This document shows positions 54,727 to 63,619 of a DNA stretch of 64,000 nt, one piece after another; positions within the stretch are counted from its first letter, which is position 1, and every line of letters starts with the position of its first letter. The translations under genes were made by a program, and so were the position numbers. The stretch is taken from positions 1-64,000 of the forward strand of contig JBJOPS010000050.1 of assembly GCA_046050465.1 (NCBI GenBank), read 5' to 3'. A model generated the notes under the pieces. The model was not told where the DNA came from, ran no database searches, and saw only the letters and a program-made list of their open reading frames with translations. The DNA comes from Egaibacter sp046050465 (GTDB lineage Bacteria > Pseudomonadota > Gammaproteobacteria > Burkholderiales > Burkholderiaceae_C).

Positions 54727-55680
54727 ATGGAAAAGAATTTGTCCAAGCCCGAAATCCTCATGGTGGCGAATTTGTGGCCTCCGTATATGGATGCCTTGCG
54801 CGCAGCATTTGTTGTTCATGACCGGGTTCACGTAAACGATGCTGAGCGCTTTGCTACTATCGCGCCACAAATTCGGGGCATTGCCGCCAATGGCGAGTCC
54901 AAAGTTCCAGCGGAATTGATCCAGCAATTAGCGGCACTTGAAATCATTTCGGTGTTCGGTGTTGGCTATGACGGTGTCGACGTAGGAGCCGCTCACGCAC
55001 GAGGCATTCCCGTCACCAACACGCCCGATGTCCTTACCGATGACGTCGCCGATCTGGGCATGGCTTTGCTGTTGTCAATTGCGCGCCGGATTCCACAGGC
55101 TGATAAATTTGTACGCGCCAATTCATGGGTCAAAGGTCCGCTACCGCTGACGCGCAAAGTCAGTGGCGCTCGGCTGGGCCTGGTAGGACTTGGCCGCATC
55201 GGCCAAGCCATTGCCAGTCGGGCTGAGGGTTTTGGCATGTCTGTGGCCTATACAACCCGCCATAAAAAGCATGAGTCCAGCTACATCTACTACCCCGATG
55301 CACTGGCATTGGCCAGGGAAGTTGATTTTCTGCTGGTAATTACACCGGGAGGGGCTGGCACCCGTGGGTTGATCAACGCAGACGTGCTGGCAGCTCTTGG
55401 CCCCAAAGGTTTTCTGATTAACGTTGCCCGCGGCTCCGTAGTAGACCAGTCCGCACTTGTTCACGCCATGCAGCACAACCTGATTGCCGGTGCAGCACTG
55501 GACGTGTTCGAGGATGAGCCTAACGTACCGGAAGCACTGCGTTCGCATGAAAACGTCGTACTCACGCCGCACATGGCCAGCGGAACATGGGAAACCCGTC
55601 GCGCCATGGCTGATCTGGCCTTTGGCAATTTGCAAGCCCATTTTTCAGGCCGCCCTTTGCTTACCCCTGTGGCGACATGA
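54727..55680 (+). CDS. D-isomer-specific 2-hydroxyacid dehydrogenase, GhrB-like
   Basis: A 317-aa NAD(P)-dependent dehydrogenase. The nucleotide motif is GLVGLGRIGQAIASRAEGFGM (about 150-170) and the catalytic Arg lies in NVARGSVVDQSAL. The Glu-His pair is EDEPNVPEAL and LTPHMASGT. The protein resembles glyoxylate/hydroxypyruvate/2-ketogluconate reductases. In this cluster a 2-ketogluconate (or ketoaldonate) to gluconate reduction is the likely task. The stop codon overlaps the ATG of the GntR gene (ATGA). Confidence 0.9.
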   Translation: MEKNLSKPEILMVANLWPPYMDALRAAFVVHDRVHVNDAERFATIAPQIRGIAANGESKVPAELIQQLAALEIISVFGVGYDGVDVGAAHARGIPVTNTPDVLTDDVADLGMALLLSIARRIPQADKFVRANSWVKGPLPLTRKVSGARLGLVGLGRIGQAIASRAEGFGMSVAYTTRHKKHESSYIYYPDALALAREVDFLLVITPGGAGTRGLINADVLAALGPKGFLINVARGSVVDQSALVHAMQHNLIAGAALDVFEDEPNVPEALRSHENVVLTPHMASGTWETRRAMADLAFGNLQAHFSGRPLLTPVAT

Positions 55681-56420
55681 TCAAAAACGTCCACGGCAAT
55701 ACAGTCGACTACCTTGGTGAAGCCATTGTGGCCGGTCGTTTTGGTTCTGGCGGGTTACTACCAGCCGAACCCCTGCTTTGTGAAGAACTGGGCGTCAGCC
55801 GAACGGTTGTTCGTGAGTCCATCAAATCACTGGTTGCCAAGGGGTTGATTCAAACCGGGCCCAAGGTTGGAACCAGAGTGTTGCCCGACGAGCAGTGGAA
55901 TTGGTTTGATCCTGACGTGATTGCCTGGCAATCCAAATCTGGCCTGACTCCAAGTTTTGTCCGCGACCTGCAGGAACTGCGCCGGGTAGTCGAACCTGCT
56001 GCAGTAAAGCTGGCTGCCGAGCGCGCAACTGAAACGGATATCGCAGACATTGAAGATGCCTTCACCGGCATGAAACGCGCTGTCGAAGGTGGCGGGGACT
56101 ACGTGAAATACGACCTGCGCTTTCATCAAGGCCTGCTGCGTGCCTCTCACAACCGGATGCTGGTTCAGATGAGCAAGGCGCTTTCTGCCTTGCTGCGGAC
56201 CAGTTTCGAAATTTCCACTATCAAAAAGGACGGTCCCAGGCTTTCGCTGCCGTTACACCGTGCAGTGATCGATGCTGTGCTGGCACGTAACGGTGCACGA
56301 GCGGAGCGGGCCTGTCTTGTTCTTATAGACGGTGCTCACGAAGACATTGAGCTGGTGCTGAATTCCAGACGCATGCTGCCGCGACTCAACCGCCCTGCGT
56401 CCATGCTTAAAACAGCTTGA
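55677..56420 (+). CDS. GntR-family regulator, FadR/FCD type
   Basis: A 247-aa repressor-type regulator. The winged-helix reads LGEAIVAGRFGSGGLLPAEPLLCEELGVSRTVVRESIKSLVAKGLIQ, followed by a C-terminal FCD domain with the metal-ligand pattern DLRFHQGLLRASHN and LPLHRAVIDAV. The DgoR/UxuR-like WNWFDPDVIAWQ stretch suggests sugar-acid control. It is the second gene of the cluster, coupled by ATGA to the dehydrogenase gene, and probably controls the divergent promoter and the importer. Confidence 0.9.
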   Translation: MIKNVHGNTVDYLGEAIVAGRFGSGGLLPAEPLLCEELGVSRTVVRESIKSLVAKGLIQTGPKVGTRVLPDEQWNWFDPDVIAWQSKSGLTPSFVRDLQELRRVVEPAAVKLAAERATETDIADIEDAFTGMKRAVEGGGDYVKYDLRFHQGLLRASHNRMLVQMSKALSALLRTSFEISTIKKDGPRLSLPLHRAVIDAVLARNGARAERACLVLIDGAHEDIELVLNSRRMLPRLNRPASMLKTA

Positions 56421-56487
56421 CGTGCAATCCAGGCCTCACACACTCATTTTCCCGATTCCCCCAACCACCACCAAAGGAGACACTCTG

Positions 56488-57864
56488 ATGAAGTTCAAGT
56501 TAGCAGCTACAGCAGCATTCATGACAACCGCCCTGCTGGCGTCTGGTCATGCAGCTGCCCAGGAAAAACTCACCGTCTGGTGGGGCAAGGGTTTTTACAA
56601 AGCAGAAGATGATGCCCTGTTTGCGGCCATCAAAAAGTTTGAGGCCAAAAATCCGAAAATCAAGGTTGACCTGTCACTTTATGCACCTCAGGAAATGATT
56701 CCAAAGTCGGTCGCCGCTCTGGACGCAGGAAATCCCCCGGATGTAGCCTATGGTGATGTTTACGATTTTCAGGTCACCGCTAAATGGGCTTATGACGGCA
56801 AACTCGAAGACGTGACCAGCATCATTGATCCGATTAATGCCAAGTTTGAACCCAGGGCACTGTCAACCACGTTCCTTTATAACAACGCAACGCAAAAGCG
56901 CGCCTATTACGCTTACCCGATCAAGCAGCAGACCATGCACATCCAGTATTGGAAAGACATGCTGACTGAAGCCGGATTCAAGGAGTCGGACATTCCAAAG
57001 GACTGGAAGGGCTATTGGGATTTTTGGTGTGACAAAGTGCAGGCGGGCCACCGCCAGAAGTCCGGAAACCGGACATTCGGCATCGGTCAACCCCTGGGCG
57101 TCGACTCCAGCGATTCATTCTTCTCGTTCCTGACGTTTATGGATGCCCACAACGTCAAGTTATTAAGTGTCTCCGGCAAACTAAACGTGGATGACCCGGA
57201 AGTACGTGCTGGTCTGATCAGGGCCGTAACCGACTACACCAACATTTACAGCAGGGGCTGCACGCCACCTTCCAGCACCAACTGGAAAGACCCGGATAAC
57301 AACGTTGCCTTTCATAACAAGACGACCATCCTGACACATAACGCAACGATCTCCATTGCGGCGAAATGGCTCGACGACATGAACAACCAGACGCTTACTG
57401 CTGACCAGCGTGCGATTGCGAAGGCAAACTACGAGCAGAAAATCGCGACGGCGGGATTTCCCAACAAACCCGATGGCAGCAAGATGGTGTATCGCGCAGC
57501 CGTCAAGACCGGGGTCATCTTCAAGGATGCAAAAAACAAGGAGAGTGCCAAGAAGTTTGTCGCATTCCTGCTGGATGAAGCGAATCTGACGCCGTATGTA
57601 GAAGGCTCTCTGGGGCGCTGGTTCCCGGTCACAAAAACAGCCCAGCAAAGCAAGTTCTGGCAAAGTGATGCGCATCGCATCGCGGTTTACAACCAGTTCA
57701 TGAACGGAACCAACCCATTCGAATTCACGCAGAACTACAAGTTCACCGTGTTGAACAATGAGAATGTGTGGGCCAAAGCAGCCAACCGGGTGTTGTCGGA
57801 AAAAGTGCCTGTTGACAAAGCTGTTGACGAGATGATTGCGCGCATCAAGGTTGTCGCCAACTAA
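56488..57864 (+). CDS. CUT1 ABC transporter, periplasmic binding protein (sugar acid or polyol)
   Basis: A 458-aa family 1 solute-binding protein with signal peptide FKLAATAAFMTTALLASGHA cleaved after AAAQ. Start ATG 56488 has AAAGGAGA 7 nt upstream, the same arrangement as at 3479. The mature domain begins KLTVWWGKGFYKAEDDALFA. The sequence is not close to SmoE (434 aa). Its operon holds idonate and gluconate genes, so a hexonate or related sugar acid is the likely ligand, although CUT1 importers usually carry neutral sugars. It is followed by a stem-loop before the permease gene. Confidence 0.88.
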   Translation: MKFKLAATAAFMTTALLASGHAAAQEKLTVWWGKGFYKAEDDALFAAIKKFEAKNPKIKVDLSLYAPQEMIPKSVAALDAGNPPDVAYGDVYDFQVTAKWAYDGKLEDVTSIIDPINAKFEPRALSTTFLYNNATQKRAYYAYPIKQQTMHIQYWKDMLTEAGFKESDIPKDWKGYWDFWCDKVQAGHRQKSGNRTFGIGQPLGVDSSDSFFSFLTFMDAHNVKLLSVSGKLNVDDPEVRAGLIRAVTDYTNIYSRGCTPPSSTNWKDPDNNVAFHNKTTILTHNATISIAAKWLDDMNNQTLTADQRAIAKANYEQKIATAGFPNKPDGSKMVYRAAVKTGVIFKDAKNKESAKKFVAFLLDEANLTPYVEGSLGRWFPVTKTAQQSKFWQSDAHRIAVYNQFMNGTNPFEFTQNYKFTVLNNENVWAKAANRVLSEKVPVDKAVDEMIARIKVVAN

Positions 57865-57895
57865 AGTGTTACGCACCCGTCTTTCACTTCGGGTT

Positions 57896-57948
57896 CCGGT
57901 TTAAACCGGATTAAAAATGGCGGCTATGGTGAATGGCCGTAGCCGCCA
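57896..57948 (+). promoter_or_regulatory. Palindrome and stem-loop between binding-protein and permease genes
   Basis: CCGGTTTAAACCGG (57896-57909) is a perfect 14-nt palindrome. TGGCGGCTA (57918-57926) then pairs with TAGCCGCCA (57940-57948) around a 13-nt loop. Both lie in the 102-nt gap after the binding-protein gene. The same place in the polyol operon holds another stem-loop (4800-4841). Confidence 0.6.
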
Positions 57949-57966
57949 CTGTTTTACTGAGTTGTT

Positions 57967-58860
57967 ATGAATCCTGCTGATGCCATCTCTGTAGCGTCAT
58001 CCAGTGCTGCCTTGCCGCCTGAACCTGGTCATCCTCGCCGAACCAGCTCCCAATGGGAGTTTTGGGGCAGGGTGTTTGTGCTGCCATACATTTTGGTTTT
58101 TGTGGTTCTGGTGCTTTTCCCGGTGACCTATGGCCTCTGGCTGGCCCGAGACCCGGCAAGTTATGCCAAACTTTTCGCTGATCCGATTTTCTTCAGAAGC
58201 GTGGTCAACACGGTCATTTTTCTGGTGGTCGCCATCAATCTGAAGATGGCAATTGCCCTGTTCCTTTCGGGCTTTTTTGTGCAAACCCGTTGGTGGATCA
58301 AAATTCTGTCGGTACTGTTTATCCTTCCCTGGGCCGTACCATCGATTCCAACCATCCTGTCAGTACGTTTCATGTTGAACCCGGAGTGGGGCGTCATCAA
58401 CCAGACCATATTCAAGTTAACCGGGCTGGATGGGCCCAACTGGCTGAACGATCCGACGCTGGCATTGTCGTTCTCGATGTTGATGCACATCTGGAAGTCA
58501 CTGCCATTCTGGACACTGATTTTGGTGGCTGGTCGTCTCGGCATTCCGGCTGAACAATATGAAGCGGCCGCTGTGGACGGTGCCAGTACCTGGCAAAAAT
58601 TCCGCTTCATTACCTGGCCGTCGATGAAGACTCTGTTTATCACCTCAACCATTCTGTCGATGATCTGGACCCTGGGCGACTTCAACAGTGTCTATTTGCT
58701 GACGGGTGGTGGCCCTGCTGATCTGACGCACGTCCTGGCGACTCTGGGCATCCGGTATTTGCGACTGGACCAACTCGATGTCGCAATGGCCTCCATCGTC
58801 GTGGCTTTGCCGGCTGTATTGCCATTGGTGTATTTCATGATGAAGAGGCTCTCCAAATGA
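57967..58860 (+). CDS. CUT1 ABC transporter, permease 1
   Basis: A 297-aa MalF-type permease. The first helix is VFVLPYILVFVVLVLFPVTY. The EAA loop reads YEAAAVDGASTWQKFRFITW near residue 205, and the last helix is MASIVVALPAVLPLVYFMM. The stop codon overlaps the ATG of permease 2 (ATGA). The short N-terminal tail (MNPADAISVASSSAALPPEP) is polar and cytoplasmic. Confidence 0.9.
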   Translation: MNPADAISVASSSAALPPEPGHPRRTSSQWEFWGRVFVLPYILVFVVLVLFPVTYGLWLARDPASYAKLFADPIFFRSVVNTVIFLVVAINLKMAIALFLSGFFVQTRWWIKILSVLFILPWAVPSIPTILSVRFMLNPEWGVINQTIFKLTGLDGPNWLNDPTLALSFSMLMHIWKSLPFWTLILVAGRLGIPAEQYEAAAVDGASTWQKFRFITWPSMKTLFITSTILSMIWTLGDFNSVYLLTGGGPADLTHVLATLGIRYLRLDQLDVAMASIVVALPAVLPLVYFMMKRLSK

Positions 58861-59708
58861 GCAAATTAACCGTCAAGAAAGTGACGACGGAAGCAAAGCT
58901 TTTGCTGATTGGCATTCCCGTCTTTTTGTGGACCATCATTCCGGTTTACCACATGTTTTTGTTCGCCATTTCGCCGCGCGACACAGCCACATCCGGGCGT
59001 TTGTGGCCGAAAGATCCAACCTGGCAAAACTTTGACCATGTGTTCAATCAAAAACACTTTTACCTGAATCATTTCTGGCAACAACTGGGCAACTCCCTAT
59101 GGATTGCCCTTGCCGTCGGCGCCATCACGCTGGTGGTGGCTACTACGGCAGCGTTTGCCATTAGCAGGCTCAAAGTGCGGGGTGGTCGTACCGTATTGAA
59201 TATGGCTTTGTTTACCTACTTCATTCCGGCAGCGTTTCTGGCTGTCCCCATGTACAAAACCATGGCAACCTACGGTCTGCTCAACAATCACTGGTCGCTG
59301 ATTTTGTCAATGGTCACCATTGCGTCGCCATACTGCATTTGGGTACTCAAGCAGGCATCAGACAAACTGCCTTTTGAGCTGGACGAAGCTGCCCGCATGG
59401 ATGGCGCCACACCGCTTCAGCTATTCCGACTGGTCTACATACCGCTGATGGTGCCTTCGCTGGTTGCCGTAGGTACCTACGCGCTGTTGTTGGCCTGGAA
59501 TGAGTACCTGTACGCATTCCTGCTGTTATCCAAGGAAACTGACCTGACGCTGGCAGTAGCACTTGGTAATTTTTTGGCGGCTGATGACTCGCCGTGGGAA
59601 CTGCTGATGGCGACCGGTTTTGTTTACGCCTTGCCGCCCGCGGCTATCTATTACGCTTTTAAACGCTACATGGTGTCGGGCTTGACCGCTGGCGCCGTCA
59701 AGAGCTGA
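58857..59708 (+). CDS. CUT1 ABC transporter, permease 2
   Basis: A 283-aa MalG-type permease. The EAA loop reads ELDEAARMDGATPLQLFRLV near residue 180. The helices VFLWTIIPVYHMFLFAI and LVAVGTYALLLAWNEYLYAFLLL are typical. It ends with the family-typical VSGLTAGAVKS. It overlaps permease 1 by 4 nt and precedes the ATPase gene by 23 nt. Confidence 0.9.
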   Translation: MSKLTVKKVTTEAKLLLIGIPVFLWTIIPVYHMFLFAISPRDTATSGRLWPKDPTWQNFDHVFNQKHFYLNHFWQQLGNSLWIALAVGAITLVVATTAAFAISRLKVRGGRTVLNMALFTYFIPAAFLAVPMYKTMATYGLLNNHWSLILSMVTIASPYCIWVLKQASDKLPFELDEAARMDGATPLQLFRLVYIPLMVPSLVAVGTYALLLAWNEYLYAFLLLSKETDLTLAVALGNFLAADDSPWELLMATGFVYALPPAAIYYAFKRYMVSGLTAGAVKS

Positions 59709-59731
59709 TCGAACTTTCAGGAAACCCAACA

Positions 59732-60802
59732 ATGGCAAATGTTTCGTTTCGCAATATCGCGAAAAATTTTGGCAAGGTCAAAGTCATTCACGGCATCAGC
59801 TTTGACATCCATGACGGCGAGTTCGTCGTGCTGGTCGGGCCTTCAGGCTGCGGCAAGTCCACGTTGCTGCGCATGCTGGCTGGTCTGGAAGAAATAAGCG
59901 GCGGCGAGATCGCCGTTGATGGCAGGGTGGTGAACGATCTGGACTCCAAGGACCGCGATATTGCGATGGTGTTTCAGAGTTATGCGCTGTACCCGCATAT
60001 GACGGTACGCGACAACATGGCTTTCAGCCTCAAACTTCGCAAAGCCGACAAAGCATTGACCGATAAACGGGTAGGTGATGCTGCGCGCATTCTCAATCTT
60101 GATCCGCTATTGGACCGCTTCCCGCGCGAACTGTCGGGCGGGCAGCGTCAGCGGGTTGCGATGGGCCGCGCGATTGTCCGCGACCCCAAGGTTTTCCTCT
60201 TCGATGAGCCTCTGTCCAATCTCGATGCCAAGCTGCGCGTGGCAATGCGTGCCGAGATCAAGGCCCTGCACCAGCGACTGAAAACGACGACCGTTTACGT
60301 CACTCATGACCAGATCGAAGCAATGACAATGGCCGACCGCATTGTGGTGATGCACGACGGCATCATTGAACAAATTGGTACGCCATTGGAGCTGTTCGAC
60401 CACCCGGGCAATTTGTTTGTAGCGCAATTCATCGGCTCACCAGCCATGAATGTTTTTAGCGGCGCCTTGCGTCAAGGCGATGGCCGCGCCTGGGTGGAAG
60501 GGCAAAACCAGCAGTGGCCCGTCGGCTCGATTGGTATCGGTCAAAACGGTCAGGCCGTCCACTATGGCATTCGCCCCGGTGATATTGACATCGTGGCTCC
60601 GGGACAGGGAATTTCTGCTCGGGTGGTTGTGGTCGAGCCTACCGGCGCAGAGACCGAGCTCGTTCTGGCCGTGGGTGATGCGACATTCACTGTTGTTGTG
60701 CATGGAAGAACTGCGGTCAAGCCTGACGATATCGTGGGCCTGCAAATTGACTCCACTAAGGTTCACCTGTTTGATGAGGGCAGCGGCAAGCGTCTGGATT
60801 GA
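59732..60802 (+). CDS. CUT1 ABC transporter, ATP-binding protein
   Basis: A 356-aa UgpC/MalK-type ATPase. Walker A is GPSGCGKST (about 37-45), followed by VFQSYALYPHM, LSGGQRQR, VFLFDEPLSNLD and YVTHDQIEAMTMADR. After about residue 235 comes the regulatory domain with HYGIRPGDIDIV. It resembles SmoK at 6591 closely in the ATPase core but differs in the C-terminal domain, so the two importers have separate ATPases. The gluconokinase gene follows after 27 nt. Confidence 0.93.
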   Translation: MANVSFRNIAKNFGKVKVIHGISFDIHDGEFVVLVGPSGCGKSTLLRMLAGLEEISGGEIAVDGRVVNDLDSKDRDIAMVFQSYALYPHMTVRDNMAFSLKLRKADKALTDKRVGDAARILNLDPLLDRFPRELSGGQRQRVAMGRAIVRDPKVFLFDEPLSNLDAKLRVAMRAEIKALHQRLKTTTVYVTHDQIEAMTMADRIVVMHDGIIEQIGTPLELFDHPGNLFVAQFIGSPAMNVFSGALRQGDGRAWVEGQNQQWPVGSIGIGQNGQAVHYGIRPGDIDIVAPGQGISARVVVVEPTGAETELVLAVGDATFTVVVHGRTAVKPDDIVGLQIDSTKVHLFDEGSGKRLD

Positions 60803-60829
60803 TCGTCAGGTGGTAAATAATCTTTGACG

Positions 60830-61333
60830 ATGAGTGCTCCAATTATTGTTGTGATGGGTGTTAGTGGCTGCGGCAAAAGCACAGTGGGACAGCAACTCGC
60901 CGCGGCACTGGCGGTTGAATTTCTGGAGGGTGATCAACTGCATTCGATTGAAAACGTCGCCCGCATGGCCGCAGGCATTGCGCTAACCGACAAGAATAGA
61001 CAAGGCTGGCTGGAAACATTGGCATGCCGCATCGGCAACGCTCGTGCCAATGAATCAGGGCTTGTCGTTTCATGCTCAGCCCTGAAGCGGCGTTATCGGG
61101 ACACTTTGCGCCAGGGCGCATCAGACTTGCTCTTTGTGTATCTGCAAGGGGCCCCCGAGTTGTTGGCAGCACGCATGAGCAGCCGCCCCGGGCACTACAT
61201 GCCTGCATCGCTACTGGAAAGCCAACTCGCCACGCTGGAGATACCAACTCCCGACGAAAATGCACAAACCTTCGATGCGACCTTGTCAGCATGCGCCATC
61301 GTTACGGCCGTCATAGCGTCCGTTTCAACATGA
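60830..61333 (+). CDS. gntK: Gluconokinase
   Basis: A 167-aa P-loop kinase that phosphorylates D-gluconate to 6-phosphogluconate. It shows VVMGVSGCGKSTVGQQLA, the substrate motif EGDQLHSIENVARMAAGIALTDKNRQGWLE, and CSALKRRYRDTLRQG. The size is right for the GntK/IdnK family. Start is uncertain: ATG 60830 is used; a TTG at 60824 has the better spacing from AGGTGG at 60808. It sits between importer and dehydrogenase genes, giving the step from gluconate into the Entner-Doudoroff or pentose phosphate pathway. Confidence 0.93.
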   Translation: MSAPIIVVMGVSGCGKSTVGQQLAAALAVEFLEGDQLHSIENVARMAAGIALTDKNRQGWLETLACRIGNARANESGLVVSCSALKRRYRDTLRQGASDLLFVYLQGAPELLAARMSSRPGHYMPASLLESQLATLEIPTPDENAQTFDATLSACAIVTAVIASVST

Positions 61334-61351
61334 AATGTCCATCACACCCAC

Positions 61352-62122
61352 ATGATGACCCCTGAACTTTTCCGGCTCGACAATCGCATGGCCCTGATCA
61401 CCGGCTCGTCGGGTGGCATTGGTTTCGCACTGGCTCGCGGGCTTGCCCAGTCGGGCGCGACAGTCATTCTCAATGGCCGCAATGCCGACAAACTTGCTGC
61501 CGCGGCAACTGAGTTGTGCGCAGAAGGCTTGAGTGTGCACACCCGGGTCTTCGATGCATCCGACGCTACGGCAGTGCAAACAGCCATTGACGATATTGAA
61601 AGCACCCTGGGCGCCATTGACATTCTGATCAATAACGCTGGCATGCAGCGCCGCGCACCGCTGGAAGATTTCACCACGGAGCACTGGCACGAGCTGATGC
61701 GCACCAACCTGGACAGCGTCTTCCTGGTGGGTCAAGCCGTTGCCCGCAAGATGATTCCGCGCAAGCGGGGCAAGATCATCAACATCTGCTCCGTGCAAAG
61801 TGAACTGGGGCGCCCCAACATTGCACCCTACACTGCCAGCAAAGGCGCAGTCAAAATGCTCACCAAGGGCATGGCCATCGACTGGGGCCCACACGGCATT
61901 CAGGTCAATGGCCTGGGGCCTGGCTACTTCAAGACTGAACTCAACGCCAAGCTGGTGGCAGATGAGCAATTCAGCACCTGGCTCACAGGACGCACGCCCA
62001 GCCGCCGCTGGGGTAACGTCGAGGAGCTTGCCGGTGCCGCTGTTTTTCTGGCCAGCGATGCCGCCAGCTTTGTCAATGGGCATATTCTTTACGTGGATGG
62101 TGGCGTGACGGCCACGCTTTGA
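61352..62122 (+). CDS. idnO: Gluconate 5-dehydrogenase (SDR)
   Basis: A 256-aa classical SDR. Motifs are TGSSGGIGFALARGLAQSGA (about 17-36), NNAGMQRRAPLEDF, ICSVQSELGRPNIAPYTASKGAVKML with the catalytic Ser, Tyr and Lys, and a VDGG C-terminus. The NNAGMQRR and QSELGRPNIAPYTASKG forms are typical of 5-keto-D-gluconate 5-reductase. It reduces 5-ketogluconate to D-gluconate, the second step of idonate breakdown, and fits between gntK and idnD in the operon. Confidence 0.9.
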   Translation: MMTPELFRLDNRMALITGSSGGIGFALARGLAQSGATVILNGRNADKLAAAATELCAEGLSVHTRVFDASDATAVQTAIDDIESTLGAIDILINNAGMQRRAPLEDFTTEHWHELMRTNLDSVFLVGQAVARKMIPRKRGKIINICSVQSELGRPNIAPYTASKGAVKMLTKGMAIDWGPHGIQVNGLGPGYFKTELNAKLVADEQFSTWLTGRTPSRRWGNVEELAGAAVFLASDAASFVNGHILYVDGGVTATL

Positions 62123-62158
62123 TCAGCCCCGTCCACCTCACTTTTATTGGAGAACACC

Positions 62159-63217
62159 ATGCGCGCGCTTGTTTGCCATGCACCACAGGACTTGCGGCTG
62201 GATACGGCCACCCTCGACACAATGGGCTCACACCAGCTGCAGGTTCGTGTCGCTTTCGGCGGCATTTGCGGCTCCGACTTGCATTATTTTCAGCATGGCG
62301 GCTTTGGTACGGTGCGTCTCAAGGAGCCCATGGCGCTGGGTCATGAAGTGTCTGGCGTGATTGACGCCGTAGGCAGTGCCGTGACGGGCCATCGCGTTGG
62401 GCAACGCATTGCCATATCTCCTTCTCGACCCTGTGGCGTGTGTAGTTTTTGTCAGCAGGGTTTGCCCAACCATTGTTCTGACATGCGCTTCTACGGCAGC
62501 GCCATGCGCTTCCCGCACATCCAGGGGGCGTTTCAGGAAATGCTGATCATCGACGCCAGCCAGGCGCATCCCATAGCGGACAGCCTGAGCCTGTCCGAGG
62601 CCGCGCTGGCAGAGCCCTTGTCCGTGGGTTTGCACGCCATCACAAGGGCTGGGTCGGTTTTTGGAAAACAGGTGCTGGTCACCGGCTGCGGACCCATAGG
62701 TGCCTTGCTGATCGCCAGCCTGCGTAGGGCTGGTGCGGCGCGCATCGTAGCCGCTGACATTGCAGACCTACCCCTTGCGTGTGCGTTGAAAATGGGCGCG
62801 GATGAGACCGTCAACCTGGTGCAAAACCCGGACGGTCTGGCACCGTTCGCAATCAACAAAGGCCGGTTCGATGTCATGTTTGAAGCTTCCGGCAGCGACA
62901 AGGCCTTGCGCGCCGGGCTGGAGGTGGTTGCCCCGCGAGGTGTGATCGTTACCATCGGGCTTGGAGGAGATATCGCCATGCCACTCAACATGCTAGTGGC
63001 CAAGGAGATTGACCTTCGGGGTACGTTCCGGTTTCATCATGAGTTTGCCGTGGCGGTGGGGTTTCTGAATCAGGGCCTGATCGATGGCAAACCCGTCATC
63101 TCGGACATCGTGGCGTTTGACCAGGCCAATGAAGCCTTCAAGCTGGCAGGCGACAAGCGCCAATCCATGAAAGTGCAAATTGACTTCACCCAGGGTTCGA
63201 TGGAGCCCGTCCACTAA
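62159..63217 (+). CDS. idnD: L-idonate 5-dehydrogenase (zinc-type)
   Basis: A 352-aa medium-chain zinc alcohol dehydrogenase. The catalytic zinc site is CGSDLHYFQHGGFGTVRLKE with GHEVSG (about 36-66), and structural zinc cysteines are in CGVCSFCQQGLPNHC (about 90-104). The cofactor site is VTGCGPIGALL. GSDLHYFQHGGFGTVRLKEPM is close to IdnD of E. coli. It oxidises L-idonate to 5-ketogluconate. The ATG at 62159 follows TTGGAGA. Confidence 0.92.
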   Translation: MRALVCHAPQDLRLDTATLDTMGSHQLQVRVAFGGICGSDLHYFQHGGFGTVRLKEPMALGHEVSGVIDAVGSAVTGHRVGQRIAISPSRPCGVCSFCQQGLPNHCSDMRFYGSAMRFPHIQGAFQEMLIIDASQAHPIADSLSLSEAALAEPLSVGLHAITRAGSVFGKQVLVTGCGPIGALLIASLRRAGAARIVAADIADLPLACALKMGADETVNLVQNPDGLAPFAINKGRFDVMFEASGSDKALRAGLEVVAPRGVIVTIGLGGDIAMPLNMLVAKEIDLRGTFRFHHEFAVAVGFLNQGLIDGKPVISDIVAFDQANEAFKLAGDKRQSMKVQIDFTQGSMEPVH

Positions 63218-63235
63218 ATTGCCCGAGTACAGAAC

Positions 63236-63619
63236 ATGTCTGTTTTCACCAAAGTAGTTCTCTTCACCGACGTCGATGGTCGCGCCAAGTTCCGCGAAGA
63301 AGCCATTTCCCTGCCGGAAGGGTCGCCGCAATCCATGCTCTCCAGCGTGTTTGAATCCGGTGGTTATCAGCTGCGCTACAGCCCGGTCGGGTTTCGCAGC
63401 CAATTCCATTGCACGATCAACCCGCAATGGGTGTTCATTTTGACGGGCCAGATGGAAATCGGTCTGCAAGGCGGGGTGTCCCGCATATTCAAACCGGGCG
63501 AACACTTCTACTCGGCCGACCTGTTGCCGGCCGGGGCTACTTTTGACCCCGCAATTCATGGCCACTGGAGTCGGCAGCTGGGCAGTGATCCGCTACAAAC
63601 CTTGTTTGTCAGAGGCTAA
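63236..63619 (+). CDS. Cupin-fold protein of unknown role
   Basis: A 127-aa small protein with a cupin-like core: FHCTINPQWVFILTGQMEIGL, followed by the second motif FKPGEHFYSADLLPAG. It starts 18 nt after idnD in the same direction and is therefore probably co-expressed. Its location suggests a role in handling the same sugar acids, perhaps as an isomerase or a small-molecule-binding protein, but the fold is too general to say. The last 11 nt overlap the convergent Ldh-type gene. Confidence 0.75.
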   Translation: MSVFTKVVLFTDVDGRAKFREEAISLPEGSPQSMLSSVFESGGYQLRYSPVGFRSQFHCTINPQWVFILTGQMEIGLQGGVSRIFKPGEHFYSADLLPAGATFDPAIHGHWSRQLGSDPLQTLFVRG

